Shown: positions 50,516 through 59,520, numbered from the stretch's first letter. The stretch is DNA of 64,000 bases from Massilia alkalitolerans DSM 17462 (GCF_000427785.1 NZ_ATYR01000003.1:37650-101649), one strand, 5' to 3'. Numbers and translations: made by a program. Notes: a model not told the origin generated them from the letters alone.

Positions 50516-51901
50516 ATGACGGACATACTTAACTTGCCTGACTGGCGTTGCATCGACAAACGCCAAGATGCCCTCGGCACTGAGCTTCATGTGGAATACA
50601 CCATCGACCCTGACTTCTGCCTGAAATGCGGGGTCGTTGGCAATCTGTACAAGCACGGCACTACCAGCACTACGTACCTCGACTGCCCAATGTACGGCAA
50701 GCCTTCCCGCCTGGTGGCCAAGGTGCGCCGTTACAAGTGCCGGGACTGCAGTGGCACATTCCTTCAGCCTCTAGGAAGCATCGACGCGGCGCGCAGAATG
50801 ACGGTCCGGGCCCTGGAGTACATTCAGCAGCAAAGCCTGCGCGACACCTTCCAGCGCGTTTGTGAGCACCTTGGCTGTGACGAGAAGACGGTCCGCAACG
50901 TGGCCAACGAATACATCGAGGTTAAAGACGACGGCTACAAGCCTTATCTACCCGAATGGATTGGGTTGGATGAGACGCACTTGAACAAGGTCATGCGAGC
51001 CATCATCACTGATGTCGCGGCAAGGAAGCCGGTAGACATGCTGCCGGACCGCGACAAGCAGACGCTGCGGCGTTGGTTCGGTCAGTTCCGCGACCGTAGC
51101 CACGTAAAGGGCCTGGCAATCGACATGTGGGCGCCGTACCGCGACATCGCCCGCGAACTCTTTCCAAACCTGCCAGTGGTTATCGACAAGTTCCACGTCG
51201 TCAAGATGGCCAACTCAAGCGTCGAGCGGGCCAGGATTAGGCTGGGCAAGGCGCAGGGCCAGAAGGTCAACCTGGCATGGAAGCGCAGTAAGGCCCTCAT
51301 CCGCATGCGTCATCGTGACCTGGGCGAGAAGCAGCGATTCAACCTCGACATGTGGCTGGATAACGAGCCCGACATGGCGGCTGCCTATCGCCTCAAGGAG
51401 CGGCTGTTTAACATCTACGACAAGCCCAAGGCTGAGGCTATCGCGGATTACGACAGCTTCGCAGGTGACGTGCCAGACAGTCTGAAGGCTGACTTCCACG
51501 AGTTGACCAGGGCTATGAAGAACTGGCGCAAGGAGATTCTGAATTACTTCGACCATCCAATCACGAACGCATACACCGAGAGTCTCAACGGGGTAGCCAA
51601 GGTGGCGAACAGGATGGGTCGTGGTTACTCGTTCGAAGTAATCCGGGCCCGCATCTTGTTCAACGACAGAAAGCCATCAGCTCGCCAGCTACGCGCCCAG
51701 AGAGCAGCTGCGGCGCCAGTGGTCGACGAGCCGATGACCCGTTGTGCGTACTGCGAGGGGCTTTTCTACAAGAACGAGTTGGATGGACTGACGTTGGACC
51801 ACTTCTTACCGAAGGACACCTCACGCAAGTTCGACATGTTGAATCTAGTAGTCGCATGCCACAGCTGTAACTCACGTTTCCACACAGCTAATGGGCTTTA
51901 G
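50516..51901 (+). CDS. ISL3-type transposase with C-terminal HNH domain
   Basis: A 461-residue protein. The N-terminus has the ISL3 zinc ribbon (CLKCG at 35-39, CRDC at 75-78), then a helix-turn-helix (LREDTFQ-like, about 100-135). The DDE catalytic core has D152 in WIGLDETH, D203/D224 (DMWAPY, VVIDKFHV) and E355 in TNAYTESLNG. After about residue 400 comes an extra domain: CAYC (410-413), LTLDHFLPKD (D428, H429), N443, CHSC (448-451) and N452, the pattern of HNH endonucleases. Standard ISL3 transposases end after the DDE domain. TAG at 51899-51901 overlaps the right repeat. Confidence 0.9.
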   Translation: MTDILNLPDWRCIDKRQDALGTELHVEYTIDPDFCLKCGVVGNLYKHGTTSTTYLDCPMYGKPSRLVAKVRRYKCRDCSGTFLQPLGSIDAARRMTVRALEYIQQQSLRDTFQRVCEHLGCDEKTVRNVANEYIEVKDDGYKPYLPEWIGLDETHLNKVMRAIITDVAARKPVDMLPDRDKQTLRRWFGQFRDRSHVKGLAIDMWAPYRDIARELFPNLPVVIDKFHVVKMANSSVERARIRLGKAQGQKVNLAWKRSKALIRMRHRDLGEKQRFNLDMWLDNEPDMAAAYRLKERLFNIYDKPKAEAIADYDSFAGDVPDSLKADFHELTRAMKNWRKEILNYFDHPITNAYTESLNGVAKVANRMGRGYSFEVIRARILFNDRKPSARQLRAQRAAAAPVVDEPMTRCAYCEGLFYKNELDGLTLDHFLPKDTSRKFDMLNLVVACHSCNSRFHTANGL

Positions 51902-51935
51902 AGCTCAACCGTTCCACAGATTAATCCGGATACCC
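51901..51935. repeat. ISL3-type right terminal inverted repeat
   Basis: Thirty-five bases; reverse complement begins GGGTATCCGGATTAATCT and pairs with 49746-49780 at 28 of 35 positions. Contains the transposase stop codon. Confidence 0.85.
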
Positions 51936-51943
51936 ATTATTTC
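51936..51943. repeat. Target site duplication, right copy (ATTATTTC)
   Basis: Exact match to 49738-49745. It contains the stop codon of the Mor-type gene, so the insertion did not alter that protein. Confidence 0.93.
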
Positions 51944-52296
51944 TTGCCGCCCTCTTGCTTGATGATCCGGTACACGGTAGCCCGCCCGATCCCGAGCCGC
52001 CGCGCCACCTCCGCTGCGTTGCGGCCGTTGAACACGCGCAGCACCTCTGCAGTGATCCGCGCACGCTCGGCGGTCGACCGGCGCGGAATATAGATCTCGA
52101 TCCCACTGAACTCGCGCCGCACCTCCTCTTTCAGCAGGGCCGTGCGGGGCGCCAGGTCCGGAAACTCAGTTTCGATGAATGCGAAGATGGCATCGACCAG
52201 GTCGGGGTCATCCAGTACCTCGCTGCTCACCACTGCCTCCCGACTGGTCGGCGCGGCATGCTGGAGGTCGATACAGGTTTCGTCGATGGCTGCCAT
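51937..52296 (-). CDS. Mor/C-type transcription activator
   Basis: A 119-residue protein. The middle (DLVDAIFAFIETEFPDLAPRTALLKEEVRREFSG) and the C-terminal helix-turn-helix (RNAAEVARRLGIGRATVYRIIKQEG) match the Mor transcription activator family of phage Mu, which turns on middle/late genes through dyad-containing promoters. Its 5' part overlaps the terminase end by 70 bases. Its stop lies in the ISL3 target site. The three GTCTCA-N13-TGAGAC dyads are proposed as its binding sites. Confidence 0.8.
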   Translation of the reverse strand: MAAIDETCIDLQHAAPTSREAVVSSEVLDDPDLVDAIFAFIETEFPDLAPRTALLKEEVRREFSGIEIYIPRRSTAERARITAEVLRVFNGRNAAEVARRLGIGRATVYRIIKQEGGKK

Positions 52297-54218
52297 TGTG
52301 CGGGTCTCGTTTGTTCTACTTGTGGTGGCACTGCGGGTGAGGCGGCGGTGGTCGCCGGGCTGTCTGCTGCCTGTGCAGGCGGCTGCTCGAACAGGTCGGG
52401 GGTGTCAGGGTCGACGAAGTCGCGCACGAGCTTCCACTGCGCTGCTGTTTTTTTGTGCAGACCAAGGTATTGCGCGCAAGCGACGCCGTAGACCATCAGG
52501 TCGCCCGCCTCGTTGCGGTCGGCCTTTTTCTTTTCCCAGACCCGAACCTTGCGCCCGCCCTTGAACACGGCCACGCAGTACTCGGCGGTCAGCTGCTCGT
52601 AGTACTCGGTCGGTAGGTCGGATGGGAAGTGGATGGCGCCCGGGCCGCTGGGGAGGTGGTAACGGGCAGCCAGGTAATCCTTTGCCGTGTCGGTACCGAT
52701 CATCCAGAGCTTGACGCCATGCGGCACGGTCTTGCCCTGCCAGTTGACATCGACGAGCGTGGGCTTCGTGCCGAGGATCGGTTTGTTCGGGGTCGAGTGG
52801 CCCTTGATCGCGTAGATGTTGCGGTGTTGACGGGTACGCGTGAAGTTGTACACGTCGTGGGTGTTGGCGCCGCCCGAGTCGATGAAGGCAGCACCGATCG
52901 GCAGCATGCGTCCGCCCGCGTGTTTGTAGCGCTGGAGCAGCGCCTGGTCCAGCTTGTCCTGGGTGGTCTGGTCGGACGGCGAGCCGTCGATCACCTGGTA
53001 GTCGACCACCCACACCTCCATGCCCTCGCCCCAGGCCAGCACCTTCAGCTCGAAGCGGTCGGGCTGGGTATCGACGGTGGCGGTGAGGATCAGGCCACCC
53101 TTCGGCACCGTGCCCATCTTGTAATCCTCGGCGCGCGCTTGCAGCTCGGTCGCCTTGGTCTGTTCCTTCTTGCGCTCCCAGCAGCGCGCCAGGCGCGTGT
53201 TGTAGAACGTGATCATCAGCTCCTCGCTGCCCTCATCCAGCTTGGCGCGGGCTGCGCGGTATTCGCGCAGCAGGGCAATCCACGGCAGCCAGCCGTAGGG
53301 CGCGAACATCGCGTTGATCGTGAAGCTGACCGTCTCGCCATCACCGGGCACGCCGTCCGACCACAGGCCGCGCGCGAACATGCGGTTCTTGTCGGTCTCG
53401 TACATGACGCCGCCGCAATCGGCGCACGGGTAGACGGCCCGGCCCTCGTCGTCCTGGTCGAGGCGCTCGAAGACCAGCGGCTGGGCGTGGCCGCAATGCA
53501 CGCACTCGGCCAGCGCCTCCTGCTGGGTACCCTGCTTGAACAGGCTCTCGATGATCGACTGGCCGGTGACCGTGGGTGAGCTGGGGAAATAGCTCTTGCG
53601 GTTGCGCTCGAAGGTGGTCTGGCGGGCCTTGGCCAAAGCGACTGGATCGCCCTCGCCATTGACGTTGGCCTCGGCACGGTCGACCTCGTCGAACAGCACC
53701 CGGCGTGCCGGGATCTCGGACAGGTTGGCAGCAGCGCCGGCGGTGACAATGTGCAGGGATCCGCCGATGTATTCCTTGGTGTCGAGGGTGTTGACGGAAT
53801 CGCGCGAGCGCGGTGCGGCAACCCGCTCGCGCACCTCCGGTACCGCGGCGATTGTCTTGCTCACCCGCGCACTGGTACGCTTGGCCAGCTTGCCGGTCGG
53901 GAGGATCCATAGGAAGTTCGCCGGCGACTGGTGTACGCTCGCGCAGAACCAGTTCAGGCCCACCTGGGTCTTGAGCATCTGCGAGGCGCCCATCAGGGCG
54001 ACGGTCTTGCAGGGATGATTGTCCGACAGCGCCTGCATAGGGAGGCGCGCGTGAGGCGTACGGCTGGTGCGGTACTTGCCCGATTCGTTTGCCCCCGACT
54101 CTTTCGGGATGATCATGTACTCGTCGGCCCATGCGTCGACCGTCATGTTCGGATCGGGCGCCAGGCCGCGCGCCATGGCCAAGCACACAACGGCAGCAGC
54201 TGATGCGAAGCCGATCAT
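52227..54218 (-). CDS. Terminase large subunit, GpA/lambda type
   Basis: A 663-residue packaging motor. ATPase motif ALMGASQMLKTQ (about 75-85), Walker B-like RRVLFDEVDRAEAN, a zinc site CVHCGHAQPL-CADCGG, and the nuclease domain with TATVDTQPDRFELKVLAWGEGMEVWVVDYQVIDG and FIDSGGANTHDVYNF match phage terminase GpA. ATGA overlap with the small subunit supports the start. Confidence 0.94.
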   Translation of the reverse strand: MIGFASAAAVVCLAMARGLAPDPNMTVDAWADEYMIIPKESGANESGKYRTSRTPHARLPMQALSDNHPCKTVALMGASQMLKTQVGLNWFCASVHQSPANFLWILPTGKLAKRTSARVSKTIAAVPEVRERVAAPRSRDSVNTLDTKEYIGGSLHIVTAGAAANLSEIPARRVLFDEVDRAEANVNGEGDPVALAKARQTTFERNRKSYFPSSPTVTGQSIIESLFKQGTQQEALAECVHCGHAQPLVFERLDQDDEGRAVYPCADCGGVMYETDKNRMFARGLWSDGVPGDGETVSFTINAMFAPYGWLPWIALLREYRAARAKLDEGSEELMITFYNTRLARCWERKKEQTKATELQARAEDYKMGTVPKGGLILTATVDTQPDRFELKVLAWGEGMEVWVVDYQVIDGSPSDQTTQDKLDQALLQRYKHAGGRMLPIGAAFIDSGGANTHDVYNFTRTRQHRNIYAIKGHSTPNKPILGTKPTLVDVNWQGKTVPHGVKLWMIGTDTAKDYLAARYHLPSGPGAIHFPSDLPTEYYEQLTAEYCVAVFKGGRKVRVWEKKKADRNEAGDLMVYGVACAQYLGLHKKTAAQWKLVRDFVDPDTPDLFEQPPAQAADSPATTAASPAVPPQVEQTRPAQWQPSTKPVSTSSMPRRPVGRQW

Positions 54219-54781
54219 TCGAACGCGCCTTCCACCTGGGCGGCCAGCTTCTCGTTGAAGCTGTGCGCCAGGCTTTCGAGCAGCAGGCGGTGTTCGCGCT
54301 CGATCACCGCCTCGCATTCGTCAGCCGTGGCCAAGGCCGCCACGTCCGCGGCGATGCGACGCGCGCAGTTCATCAGGCCGTCGCGCAGCGCCCTGGCCGC
54401 TTCGAACACGGCGGCATCGACGTCGGCCTTGACCAGGAACTGGCCGGCCTGCTCCGCCAGCTTGAGCTCGGCGAGCGTCGCCTCCGCCGCCTCCCTCCGC
54501 GCGCGGCTCGAATCGTACCCCGGCACCTTCGCCGGCGACTCCGGACCTCCTGCACCTCCCGCGCCCGCCGCGGCCGAGGGCTGCGCCCCATGTGCCAGAG
54601 GGTCAGGACGGTTGCCGTTCGCGCGCTGGCGGGTGTTCTTTGCGTACAGGTGCGACGCGTAGTCCGGGTCGACCTTGCCATCGGTGACCGGGATCTCGCA
54701 GCGCTTGACCGCATCGTATGCGGACTGGCGCGAGATCCCCACGGTCTTGGCCCACTCGGCAATGGTTGTCAGGTTCGGCAT
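54215..54781 (-). CDS. Terminase small subunit, Nu1-like
   Basis: A 188-residue DNA-binding protein. The N-terminal helix-turn-helix (LTTIAEWAKTVGISRQSAYDAVKRCEIPV) recognises the packaging site; an alanine/proline linker and a helical C-terminus for binding the large subunit follow. Size and neighbour fit Nu1-type small terminases. Confidence 0.85.
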   Translation of the reverse strand: MPNLTTIAEWAKTVGISRQSAYDAVKRCEIPVTDGKVDPDYASHLYAKNTRQRANGNRPDPLAHGAQPSAAAGAGGAGGPESPAKVPGYDSSRARREAAEATLAELKLAEQAGQFLVKADVDAAVFEAARALRDGLMNCARRIAADVAALATADECEAVIEREHRLLLESLAHSFNEKLAAQVEGAFE

Positions 54782-54894
54782 GTGTTTCGGTACGTTGTCA
54801 GGATGTTTGTCAGGAAATGTTTTCGGGTTCCGCTAGTGCGTTGACGGGGCCTGAATTACCCTTGCCTGCTATAGGCTGGGAAGAACCTAGACCC

Positions 54895-54904
54895 GGGGGG
54901 GGGG
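54895..54904. repeat. Run of ten G in the terminase leader
   Basis: A G10 homopolymer between the terminase small-subunit gene and the next gene, 16 bases beyond the latter's stop. Long G tracts are prone to slippage or to assembly error. Confidence 0.7.
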
Positions 54905-54919
54905 TGTCGCCCGCCGCCG

Positions 54920-55672
54920 TCAGAGGCGCGCCGTTCGCATCGCCTTCGCCAGCTCGCTTTCGAAGTGGACCGGGAAGCGCGTGGCCACCGTGGCCTGGCC
55001 GACCTCGTGGAACTTCAGGCGGGTCTGGTACTCAACCTTGGACACGAAGATGAACACCGGGCGGATCGCGCTGCCGTGGCCGAAGCGCCGCTTCAGGTAC
55101 ACGCCAGGCAGCAGGCCGCGGTTACCGTTCGGCAGGGCAAAGTAGGTCACGCCCTGGCGCGCGATCGTGCGGTTCGAGCGCTGGCTGCCGGTGGCGCGCG
55201 ACTCGTGGCCGGCCCCGCCCTGCACCTTCAGCTGGGACAGGATCTGCCTGAGCTGGCCGCGGCGGATGTTGCCGTTGCCGTCCAGCTGGGCGCCCGCCGC
55301 CGGCACCAGGTACGAGCCTTGTGGCATCAGGCCGGCAGCCTGGAGCAGGCGCTCCGAACCCTTGTGCCGGCGTTCGCCGCCGAAGATCTGTGGACCCAGG
55401 AAGCGGTCGGCCGGCACGCCCTTGCCGAATGGGTTGTCCTTCACCCAGACGCGCGCCTCGAGGTCGGTCTTCGTCGCACGCTTGAGGAACATGCCGTTCA
55501 GGGCGTAAGCGGTCGGGCGGTCGAACGAAGTGCGCATCTCATCCTTGATCGCGGCCTGGACGTCCTGCGCGGTGCGGGTCAAGGCTACGGCTGCGACGAA
55601 CGGGCCTTGCCGGCCCAGCTCGCTGATCCTGTCGGCCATGGCCGGGAAGTTCGACTTGATGCTCATCCGCAT
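54920..55672 (-). CDS. Phage virion-region protein, unknown
   Basis: A 250-residue basic protein (MRMSIKSNFPAMADRISELG), beginning after GAGGAGAGCAGT. SFDRPTAYALNGMFLKRATKTDLEARVWVKDN and LKFHEVGQATVATRFPVHFESELAKAM suggest a structural role, possibly minor head or tail. It stands upstream of the terminase genes. No family recognised with confidence. Confidence 0.65.
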   Translation of the reverse strand: MRMSIKSNFPAMADRISELGRQGPFVAAVALTRTAQDVQAAIKDEMRTSFDRPTAYALNGMFLKRATKTDLEARVWVKDNPFGKGVPADRFLGPQIFGGERRHKGSERLLQAAGLMPQGSYLVPAAGAQLDGNGNIRRGQLRQILSQLKVQGGAGHESRATGSQRSNRTIARQGVTYFALPNGNRGLLPGVYLKRRFGHGSAIRPVFIFVSKVEYQTRLKFHEVGQATVATRFPVHFESELAKAMRTARL

Positions 55673-55926
55673 ACTGCTCTCCTCATTTGGCAGGCTTTGC
55701 AGCCTATTTCTCAAACCCTGCAACTCTGTAACCCGCATGGATACCGCTTCTTGGCAGGGTGTGCAGGGATGCAGGGTTGTTTTTAATGTGGGCGTAAAAA
55801 AAATACCCACATCAGAACCACTGCATTTCGCGCATACGTGCGCAAAACCCGGCAAACCCTGCATACCCTGCTAGAACCCACTATCCATGCAGCTTCCAGC
55901 CTTGCAGGGTTTACATGCAACCCTGC

Positions 55927-58377
55927 TCAACCCTGCAACGCCCGGTCCGCACGAACGTCACTCAGCTTCCTGAACTTCGCGATCTGTGCTTCCAGGTCTT
56001 CCGGGTGGTCCGGGTTCTCGACCACGAAGACCATGCGCGTCTTCTTGTGCTTGCTCTCGACAGCCACGCTCTTCTTTGCCTTGTGCTCACGACTGGCGAT
56101 CAGGCCGGCGAACTTGCACAGCGTCAGCGGCTTCTCCCCGCTCTTGTCGCACCACCGCTTGTAGATGATGTACAGGTCCTCCGACAGGCAGGAGCAGTAC
56201 GGCGCATCCAGGTACCCATCCTTCCACGCGCGGTGGAAGCTCATCCAGCCGGCCAGGCCGAACTCGATCACGCGCTCCTTGGCCAGCGTCATCGGCGGCT
56301 TGGTGTGCTCGTTGAAGTCGTCCAGCGGCAGGTTCAGCAGGAAGTGGTAAAAGGCCTCGATGCCGCCGGCCACGATGGACCGCTGCACCTCGGCATAGAA
56401 GTCCGGGTCCTGCTTGCGCCTGGCCTCGATCACCATGAAGCGCCGGTCTTCCAGCTCGATCGGGATCGGCTGCGGTTCGTTCGACAGGAAGGCCGAGTTC
56501 ATGTGGTTGCGCTCGTCCCGCTCCGGCAGGTTCTTCTGGTTGATGCTCATGGTCTTGCCGGTGATCATGTACTTGAGCGTGCCGTTGTGGCTGTACTTGT
56601 CATCGCGCGAGAGCACCTCTTCGAAGAGGACGAACAGCTTGCGGCTGCGCCAGGCCGTGAAGCTGGAGTCCAGCTGGTGTTGGCTGGCCACCGTGCCGTA
56701 GTCGCCGTAGATCGGCAGCATCACGTCCTGGAAGAACAGGGACTTGCCGGTACCCTGCTTCTCGCCGAACATCAGCAGCGCGGTCTGCATCTTGGCGCCC
56801 GGGTGCTGGAGGGGATAGGCCAGCCAGCGCAGGATCCACTCGACGCATTCGGCGACCTTGTCTTCGGCGTCGCACAGCGATGCAAGGAGCGCGAGGATCG
56901 GCTCGACCAGCTTTGCGTTCTCTTTCGGCGACAGCGGCCAGCCAAGGAAGATGTTTACGTGGCTGACCGGGTCCGCGGTCTGGGTCGGATCGAACACCAG
57001 GTTGCGGGCCTCGATCGTCTTGCGCTGCGCATGCTCCTGCCACTTCGAGGTCAGCTCGGCCGTGTAGTCGGCGCGCACAGCGCCCAGCGTCATGACCTGC
57101 TGGCCGATCCCGTCCCATACCGTTTCGGTGCCGCGCAGCAGCGTCAGGTTGTCGAGCATCTCGCCCAGCTTGCCGCCGCCCGCGCCGCCCTCGACCGCTT
57201 TCCCCCCGATGAGGGTGGGCAGGGAGTCGCGCATGATCGTGCGGCGCTTAGAGTCCTTCTCCCAGGTGGCGGCCAGCTCCTTGCCGACCCAGGCGGTGAA
57301 GGCGGACTTCTTCAGGCGCTGCTTGCGCAGGCTGTCCCATACGTCCGTGGTCGGATAGATCAGGCTGAAGTGCGACAGCAGCACCTCGAGCGTCGGCACG
57401 ACCATCGCAGGCGCTTCCGGCACAGCGGAAGGCACGGAAGGTGGCGGCACTTCGTCCAAGTAGGCAGGGACCTCCCGGGCGGCTTGTGCGGCCGGCATCG
57501 GCGCATTGTAGGAACCGGGCGTGCGCGGCGGCCGCCAGCCAGCGTCGACGGCCATCTTGTAGACCGTGGCGACCGTGATGCCGCCGTCACCGCCGAACGA
57601 CTTCCAATGTCCTTCGAGGTCCTTGACGCCTGCATACTTGGACGAGCGCGACGACCAATAATCCCACACCGCCAAGCCGCTTGGACCAAGGGCTGCGTAG
57701 ATGCCCATGCCGACGCGGATCCAGTCGTCGTACCCGCAGTCCGGATTGATGCATGCCAGCGCGGAATCAAGCTTGGCTCGCTCATCGGTACCAGCTGGCG
57801 GCGGCAGTTGTGCGCGCGCAGGATTGGCGCCCTTCGCCTGCTGTACAGTCAGCTGCAGGCGGTTGAGAACACGGGCATCGATCGGCGCGACCTGGTCAGG
57901 GGTGCCGGGGAAAGGTGAAGCGGTGAAGGTGAAAAATTGCGCACCACAGAAAACCTCGAGGCCGATGTCGTTCGACTTGAAGGTCCTGGTCTCGCCGGAC
58001 ACGATGATGTGCACACCCTTACGCGAAGGGGAGTACTCGGTGTAGGAACCGCAGGCCTTGATGATGTCCGCCGCGCGCTGAGCAACGGCCCCCTCTTCGT
58101 CGATGCAGCCGTCGATATCAATACCGATGAGGCCGTCGCCAGGAAGGAAGGCAAAGCCGATGCCGGAGTAGCCAGCGTCGAGGCGCGCCATGGCGGCCGA
58201 CAGCGAGACCAGCTCGCTACGGTCTTCGTCGCTCCCCTGCTTGCCGGTACGGCGCCGGCCGGATGCGTAGTACGGCATCTTCTTCGGCTTTTTCTCGCCC
58301 GGTTCGAACTTCCACACCAGCCATTGGGACCGATTGGCGAGTTCTGCCGGGATCACGCTGGGATCAAGCGCCGACAT
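55927..58377 (-). CDS. Primase-helicase (prim-pol/D5-type)
   Basis: An 816-residue replication protein. The N-terminal primase-polymerase-like domain (GFAFLPGDGLIGIDIDGCID, EYSPSRKGVHIIVSGET) is followed by a PriCT-like segment (LDSALACINPDCGYDDWIRVGMGIYAAL) and an SF3-type helicase with Walker A GEKQGTGKS (538-546) and FVLFEEVLSRDDKY. It primes and unwinds phage DNA. ATG at 58377 overlaps the 59-residue gene by 14 bases. Confidence 0.9.
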   Translation of the reverse strand: MSALDPSVIPAELANRSQWLVWKFEPGEKKPKKMPYYASGRRRTGKQGSDEDRSELVSLSAAMARLDAGYSGIGFAFLPGDGLIGIDIDGCIDEEGAVAQRAADIIKACGSYTEYSPSRKGVHIIVSGETRTFKSNDIGLEVFCGAQFFTFTASPFPGTPDQVAPIDARVLNRLQLTVQQAKGANPARAQLPPPAGTDERAKLDSALACINPDCGYDDWIRVGMGIYAALGPSGLAVWDYWSSRSSKYAGVKDLEGHWKSFGGDGGITVATVYKMAVDAGWRPPRTPGSYNAPMPAAQAAREVPAYLDEVPPPSVPSAVPEAPAMVVPTLEVLLSHFSLIYPTTDVWDSLRKQRLKKSAFTAWVGKELAATWEKDSKRRTIMRDSLPTLIGGKAVEGGAGGGKLGEMLDNLTLLRGTETVWDGIGQQVMTLGAVRADYTAELTSKWQEHAQRKTIEARNLVFDPTQTADPVSHVNIFLGWPLSPKENAKLVEPILALLASLCDAEDKVAECVEWILRWLAYPLQHPGAKMQTALLMFGEKQGTGKSLFFQDVMLPIYGDYGTVASQHQLDSSFTAWRSRKLFVLFEEVLSRDDKYSHNGTLKYMITGKTMSINQKNLPERDERNHMNSAFLSNEPQPIPIELEDRRFMVIEARRKQDPDFYAEVQRSIVAGGIEAFYHFLLNLPLDDFNEHTKPPMTLAKERVIEFGLAGWMSFHRAWKDGYLDAPYCSCLSEDLYIIYKRWCDKSGEKPLTLCKFAGLIASREHKAKKSVAVESKHKKTRMVFVVENPDHPEDLEAQIAKFRKLSDVRADRALQG

Positions 58378-58543
58378 TGGCCACCTCATCGTTCTGCAGT
58401 GCGGCCAGCTGGGCGGTCAGGTGCGCGAGGACGCGGACCTTGTCCACCGGCGCCCGAACAGGCACCGGCCACAGGTCGCGGTGGGTGCGGCGGGAAGAGT
58501 CGGTCACGATGCGGTCGAGGGTCGGATTCGAGTCAGCGGCCAT
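58364..58543 (-). CDS. Small phage protein, unknown
   Basis: A 59-residue protein (MAADSNPTLDRIVTDSSRRT), with a C-terminal helix APVDKVRVLAHLTAQLAALQNDEV. It overlaps the preceding gene by 11 bases and the primase by 14, the tight packing expected of a real gene. Function unknown. Confidence 0.5.
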   Translation of the reverse strand: MAADSNPTLDRIVTDSSRRTHRDLWPVPVRAPVDKVRVLAHLTAQLAALQNDEVANVGA

Positions 58544-59021
58544 GACCAGGTGCTTCGATTGCAGCCGCCGGCTGGCGGCAGTAGATCTGGAACATGAGGG
58601 CCATTAGTTCGGCCATGGTCTTGTGCATCTGCTGGCCGATGTCCTCCAGGTCGTTGCGCTCTCGCGCATCGATCTCGCCGTCCCTCACCGCGTTGGTGTA
58701 GGTGGCCGACAGGGCGCCCAGTTCGGAATACAGCTCGTGGAACTTAGCGTGAAGTTCTTCGCCGGTCACGCACTCAGCCTGCGGCAGTTCCATGAACACG
58801 CCGCCGGATGCGGCAGCCACGGCCTGGGCAAAGTGGGTGGTGCCTGCGTAGGACTGGATCAGCAGCGCGGTGTCGACGCGCATGCCTTGCCCTTTCACTT
58901 CGTACACGCGGGCCTCCAACTGCGACTTCGTCATGCCGAGCGTCGCTGCGGTACCGTTCCAGCCGTGCACCTTGATCATGTCTTGGTAGGCGTTCAACAT
59001 TTCCACGGTCTTTCCTTCCAT
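58533..59021 (-). CDS. YmfL-like phage regulatory protein
   Basis: About 162 residues from the ATG at 59021 (59000 also possible). MLNAYQDMIKVHGWNGTAATLGMTKSQLEARVYEVKGQG is a winged-helix/CII-like DNA-binding segment of the YmfL family, named from the e14 element; ELYSELGALSATYTNAVRDGEIDARERND is a helical C-terminus found in CII/YmfL-like proteins. It may promote CI or control the replication genes downstream. Confidence 0.7.
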   Translation of the reverse strand: MEGKTVEMLNAYQDMIKVHGWNGTAATLGMTKSQLEARVYEVKGQGMRVDTALLIQSYAGTTHFAQAVAAASGGVFMELPQAECVTGEELHAKFHELYSELGALSATYTNAVRDGEIDARERNDLEDIGQQMHKTMAELMALMFQIYCRQPAAAIEAPGHGR

Positions 59022-59260
59022 TCCTTGGGTATTGCTGTTTGGACCAGTGCGATACATTTCCTGCATCAAACTAATTCCGTAATTAAATTTCCTATGGGCA
59101 ATTCTCAACGCGCACGAAAGTCACGCTTGCTGTCGAGGCTCCGGTGGGAGCGCAAACGAATTGCTCCAGTAATTCAGGTGACCTTGTTTGTTCGGTCAGG
59201 GCGCTTGCTTACCCTTTCGGCCAGGAAGGTCGGTGGCCGGGTCGTGTGGGGACTACAGCT

Positions 59261-59512
59261 TTAACGGCCGTTTTTTTGCTGTCCTACTGGTCGGTCTAAA
59301 AGCTCCGGCCAGATCACAGCCCACCCGTCAGGGAACATTTCCTTACGTGTGACCTGTCCCCCGGTAGCGGTTTCGATGCGTGCTCCGTATTCAACAGGAA
59401 TAGGACGTTTTCCTCTTGCCCAGCGGCTGACATCAGGGGCGTGTGCCCCAATCGCTTTAGCTAAAGCCGCCTGTCGGCCGCGTCCTTGAGAAAGGTAAGT
59501 TTTGATGTCCAT
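59261..59512 (-). CDS. Cro-like repressor (YdaS type)
   Basis: An 83-residue DNA-binding protein. GRQAALAKAIGAHAPDVSRWARGKRPIPVEYGARIE is the helix-turn-helix of Cro/YdaS proteins. Its ATG at 59512 lies only nine bases after a TATAAT (minus strand) so the mRNA is probably leaderless. It is divergent from CI and shares the three operators between them. Expected to favour lytic growth. Confidence 0.82.
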   Translation of the reverse strand: MDIKTYLSQGRGRQAALAKAIGAHAPDVSRWARGKRPIPVEYGARIETATGGQVTRKEMFPDGWAVIWPELLDRPVGQQKNGR

Positions 59513-59520
59513 AGCGACCA

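Larger units (their letters stand above)
49746..51935. mobile_element. ISL3-type insertion element with passenger genes
   Basis: 2190 bases bounded by 35-base inverted repeats (28 of 35 identical, starting GGCTCTCCGGATTAGTTTGT on the left and GGGTATCCGGATTAATCTGT on the right) and by the 8-base duplication ATTATTTC. It carries, on plus, a 159-residue gene, a 65-residue cysteine-rich gene and the transposase. The left end has a second partial copy of the repeat (49798-49821), 46 bases inside. All boundary features are intact, which suggests recent transposition. Confidence 0.93.

Noticed and set aside
55915-57918. 667-residue plus-strand reading opposite the primase-helicase
   Set aside because: Mirror reading; the minus strand holds a clear Walker A helicase.
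59261-59285. A second A-AAA-AAC heptamer, in phase near the end of cro
   Set aside because: A -1 shift would add only about 18 unremarkable residues, and there is no known precedent or downstream domain.
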